This document shows positions 4,758 to 5,772 of a stretch of DNA of 5,772 bases, one piece after another. Origin of the DNA: an uncultured Trueperaceae bacterium (lineage in GTDB: Bacteria; Deinococcota; Deinococci; Deinococcales; Trueperaceae); NCBI GenBank assembly GCA_937911855.1, contig CALDPK010000068.1, positions 1 through 5,772 on the forward strand, written 5' to 3'. A model generated the notes under the pieces. It saw nothing but the letters and a program-made list of their open reading frames with translations, was not told the origin of the DNA and ran no database searches. Numbering within the stretch: the first letter of the stretch is position 1; every line of letters starts with the position of its first letter. A program made the position numbers and the translations under genes.

Positions 4758-5156
4758 TTACCCGCTGAGCGTCCCGATGATTGAGAACATCGGCAGGAAC
4801 ATACCCGCTACGATGAAGCCGACGATGACACCGAGGAACACGATGAGCATCGGTTCCAGCGCGGCGGTCAGGCTGCTGACGGCCTCGTCCACTTCGCGTT
4901 CGTAGAACTGCGCGATCTTCTCGAGCATCGAGTCCACCGCACCGGTTTCCTCGCCGATTGCGATCATGCTGCTGACGAGCGGCGGGAAAACGTTCGGGTA
5001 GCGGGTCAGCGTGTTGCTGATCTGCTCGCCGCGCTGCACGGCTTCTTTGGTCTCTTCCAGCACGTCTTCAACGATGATGTTGCCGGCCGTGCCCTTGGTG
5101 ATGTCTATCGATTCGATGATGTTCACACCGCTGCGCAGCAGCAGGCCGAAGCGCTG
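4758..5156 (-). pseudogene. 5'-truncated PilC/GspF inner-membrane platform protein
   Basis: This is the C-terminal part of a PilC/GspF (T2SSF) protein, the cytoplasmic-membrane platform of type IV pili and type II secretion systems. Recognisable sequence begins at about RFGLLLRSGVNIIESIDI (from 5153), runs through NTLTRYPNVFPPLVSSMIAIGEETGAVDSMLEKIAQFYEREVD and ends in the two hydrophobic stretches AALEPMLIVFLGVIVGFIVAG and MFLPMFSIIG before a proper TAA. This equals the second GspF domain, about 120-130 residues, whereas full proteins have about 400. The first domain and the first membrane segment are missing. The frame runs upstream without ATG, GTG or TTG to a TAG near 5268-5270, so the only possible start is the internal GTG at 5126, which is an ordinary Val codon in the family. 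No ribosome-binding site precedes it. It is best read as a decayed remnant at a rearrangement point. Confidence 0.75.
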
Positions 5157-5171
5157 ATCCGGCCGGGCACG

Positions 5172-5177
5172 TACAAT
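5172..5177 (+). promoter_or_regulatory. -10 element of the S49-like fragment gene (leaderless)
   Basis: TACAAT (five of six consensus bases) ends 6 nt before the ATG at 5184. There is no convincing -35 and no usable ribosome-binding site (the only AGG is too close to the ATG). The geometry matches the promoters at 1966-1971 and 3232-3237. It lies about 15 bp from the point where PilC/GspF similarity ends. Confidence 0.45.
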
Positions 5178-5183
5178 CCAGGC

Positions 5184-5558
5184 ATGGCTAACAAGGGTAA
5201 GGACGGAACGAACGCGTTTTCCGACGGGCTGGCGACCGCGGTCACCAGCGTGCGTAACGGCGCCACCCGCCTACGCAACGCCATCGCTAGAGTCCTGCCA
5301 GGCGAGCGGCCGGAGTGGGTCGTGATAGAGCTTTCGGGACCGTTCCAACCGCGCAGAACCAAGCGCAAGTTCCTCTCGCCCGACGCCTTGCTGGGCAAGG
5401 AGATCACGCTCTCGCAGGAGGAACTGGAGGCGCTGATGACCGCTTTACTGGAGGCCGCATGGCTGAAGGGCGTGGTGGTGCGGCTTCAGGACCTGTCGCT
5501 GCAGCAGCAGGAGGCGTACTGGGCGGGGGTGAAGGCCGGCCCGGGGCCCGTCGGGTGA
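5184..5558 (+). CDS. N-terminal fragment resembling an S49 (SppA-like) peptidase
   Basis: This is a 124-residue protein. Residues 43-52 (PEWVVIELSG) and 80-101 (ELEALMTALLEAAWLKGVVVRL) resemble the first strand and first helix-strand unit of S49/SppA-type serine peptidases, which degrade signal peptides at the membrane. An intact enzyme would continue with a GKRV(V/I)AY-like segment and then the catalytic Ser and Lys. Here the similarity fades after QQQEAYWAG (108-116) and the protein ends at residue 124 in a proline/glycine tail, so it cannot be an active peptidase. No signal peptide or membrane segment is seen; the N-terminus is polar and basic. The start ATG follows a -10 element by 6 nt. 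The TGA overlaps the GTG of the next gene (GTGA). The reading frame is intact, so it may be expressed, but it is probably the stump of a broken gene. The family call is from memory of the motif pattern and is moderate. Confidence 0.55.
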   Translation: MANKGKDGTNAFSDGLATAVTSVRNGATRLRNAIARVLPGERPEWVVIELSGPFQPRRTKRKFLSPDALLGKEITLSQEELEALMTALLEAAWLKGVVVRLQDLSLQQQEAYWAGVKAGPGPVG

Positions 5559-5772
5559 AAACCCTGCTGCTGTTCGCGCTCACCGCGGTTGCCGAAATCG
5601 TCGGCTGCTACCTGCCGTGGCTGTGGTTGCGCAAGGGTGCCAGCGCCTGGCTGCTGCTGCCGGCGGCGGTGAGCCTGGCATTGTTCGTCTGGCTGCTGAG
5701 CCTGCATCCCACGGCCGCTGGACGTGTGTATGCAGCTTACGGCGGGGTCTATGTCAGCGTGGCCCTGGTGTG
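5555..5772 (+). CDS. ynfA: YnfA/UPF0060-family small membrane protein, partial
   Basis: This is a small inner-membrane protein of the YnfA (UPF0060) family, related to small multidrug resistance-like four-helix transporters. Seventy-two residues are visible out of a usual 105-110, and the C-terminus lies beyond the window. Family motifs: TLLLFALTAVAEIVGCYLPWLWLR (3-26, helix 1 with the conserved Ala-Glu), SAWLLLPAAVSLALFVWLLSLHPTAAGRVYAAYGGVYV (30-67, helix 2 and the strongly conserved GRVYAAYGG), and the start of helix 3. The start is GTG at 5555, in a 4-nt GTGA overlap with the stop of the S49-like fragment. The protein begins at the position where family members normally start, so its own N-terminus is intact. 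Translation should be coupled to the upstream fragment. YnfA has been implicated in drug efflux in enterobacteria; substrates of this one are unknown. Confidence 0.92.
   Translation, partial: MKTLLLFALTAVAEIVGCYLPWLWLRKGASAWLLLPAAVSLALFVWLLSLHPTAAGRVYAAYGGVYVSVALV

Noticed and set aside
4705..4760. Integron attC-like motifs (CAACTAAAC, GTTAGAAC) beside a toxin-antitoxin cassette
   Set aside because: The core GTTRRRY consensus is not met, no paired imperfect inverted arms could be drawn, and no integrase is present.

Overview
The window is about 5.8 kb of moderately high-GC bacterial DNA (no exact GC was computed) with dense, compact coding. The taxon is uncertain. Three genes (starting at 1978, 3243 and 5184) have a -10-like hexamer ending only 5-6 nt before the ATG and no Shine-Dalgarno sequence, which is the signature of leaderless mRNAs. 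Common leaderless genes, a TipAS-type MerR regulator, an S49 peptidase fragment and a PilC/GspF fragment would fit a member of Deinococcota. The YnfA protein at the right edge looks more proteobacterial. Both readings are inference.

Left block (1-1868, minus strand) is a tightly coupled three-gene operon. A short YtrA-type GntR repressor (1488-1868) overlaps an ABC transporter ATPase (565-1491) by 4 bp. The ATPase overlaps a multi-spanning ABC permease (572 to beyond position 1) by 8 bp. Its promoter lies inside a dyad (TGCATAG-N14-CTATGCA) that is the probable operator of the GntR protein itself. The divergent gene (1978-2724) encodes a MerR regulator with a TipAS ligand-binding domain. Its promoter has the 19-bp -35/-10 spacing and spacer palindrome typical of MerR-activated promoters. 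The two regulators share a 109-bp control region, so this looks like a drug- or envelope-stress-response locus with an efflux-type transporter.

Middle block (2727-3809): CutA (divalent-cation tolerance protein, minus strand) converges on the MerR gene with a 2-bp gap. An SRPBCC/AHSA1-like protein (3243-3809) is divergent from cutA and has a leaderless promoter overlapped by a perfect CAATTGG/CCAATTG dyad.

A non-coding stretch (3810-4144) leads to a less GC-biased type II toxin-antitoxin pair (4145-4604). It consists of a ribbon-helix-helix antitoxin and a RelE-family toxin that starts at TTG inside the antitoxin gene, with a 16-bp near-palindromic operator upstream.

The right end (4605-5772) looks like a mosaic of rearranged pieces: a 5'-truncated PilC/GspF fragment (minus strand), then an N-terminal fragment resembling an S49/SppA peptidase (5184-5558) with its own leaderless promoter at the junction, whose stop codon overlaps the GTG start of a ynfA-family membrane protein running off the window. 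No tRNA, rRNA, CRISPR array, transposase or integrase is visible.
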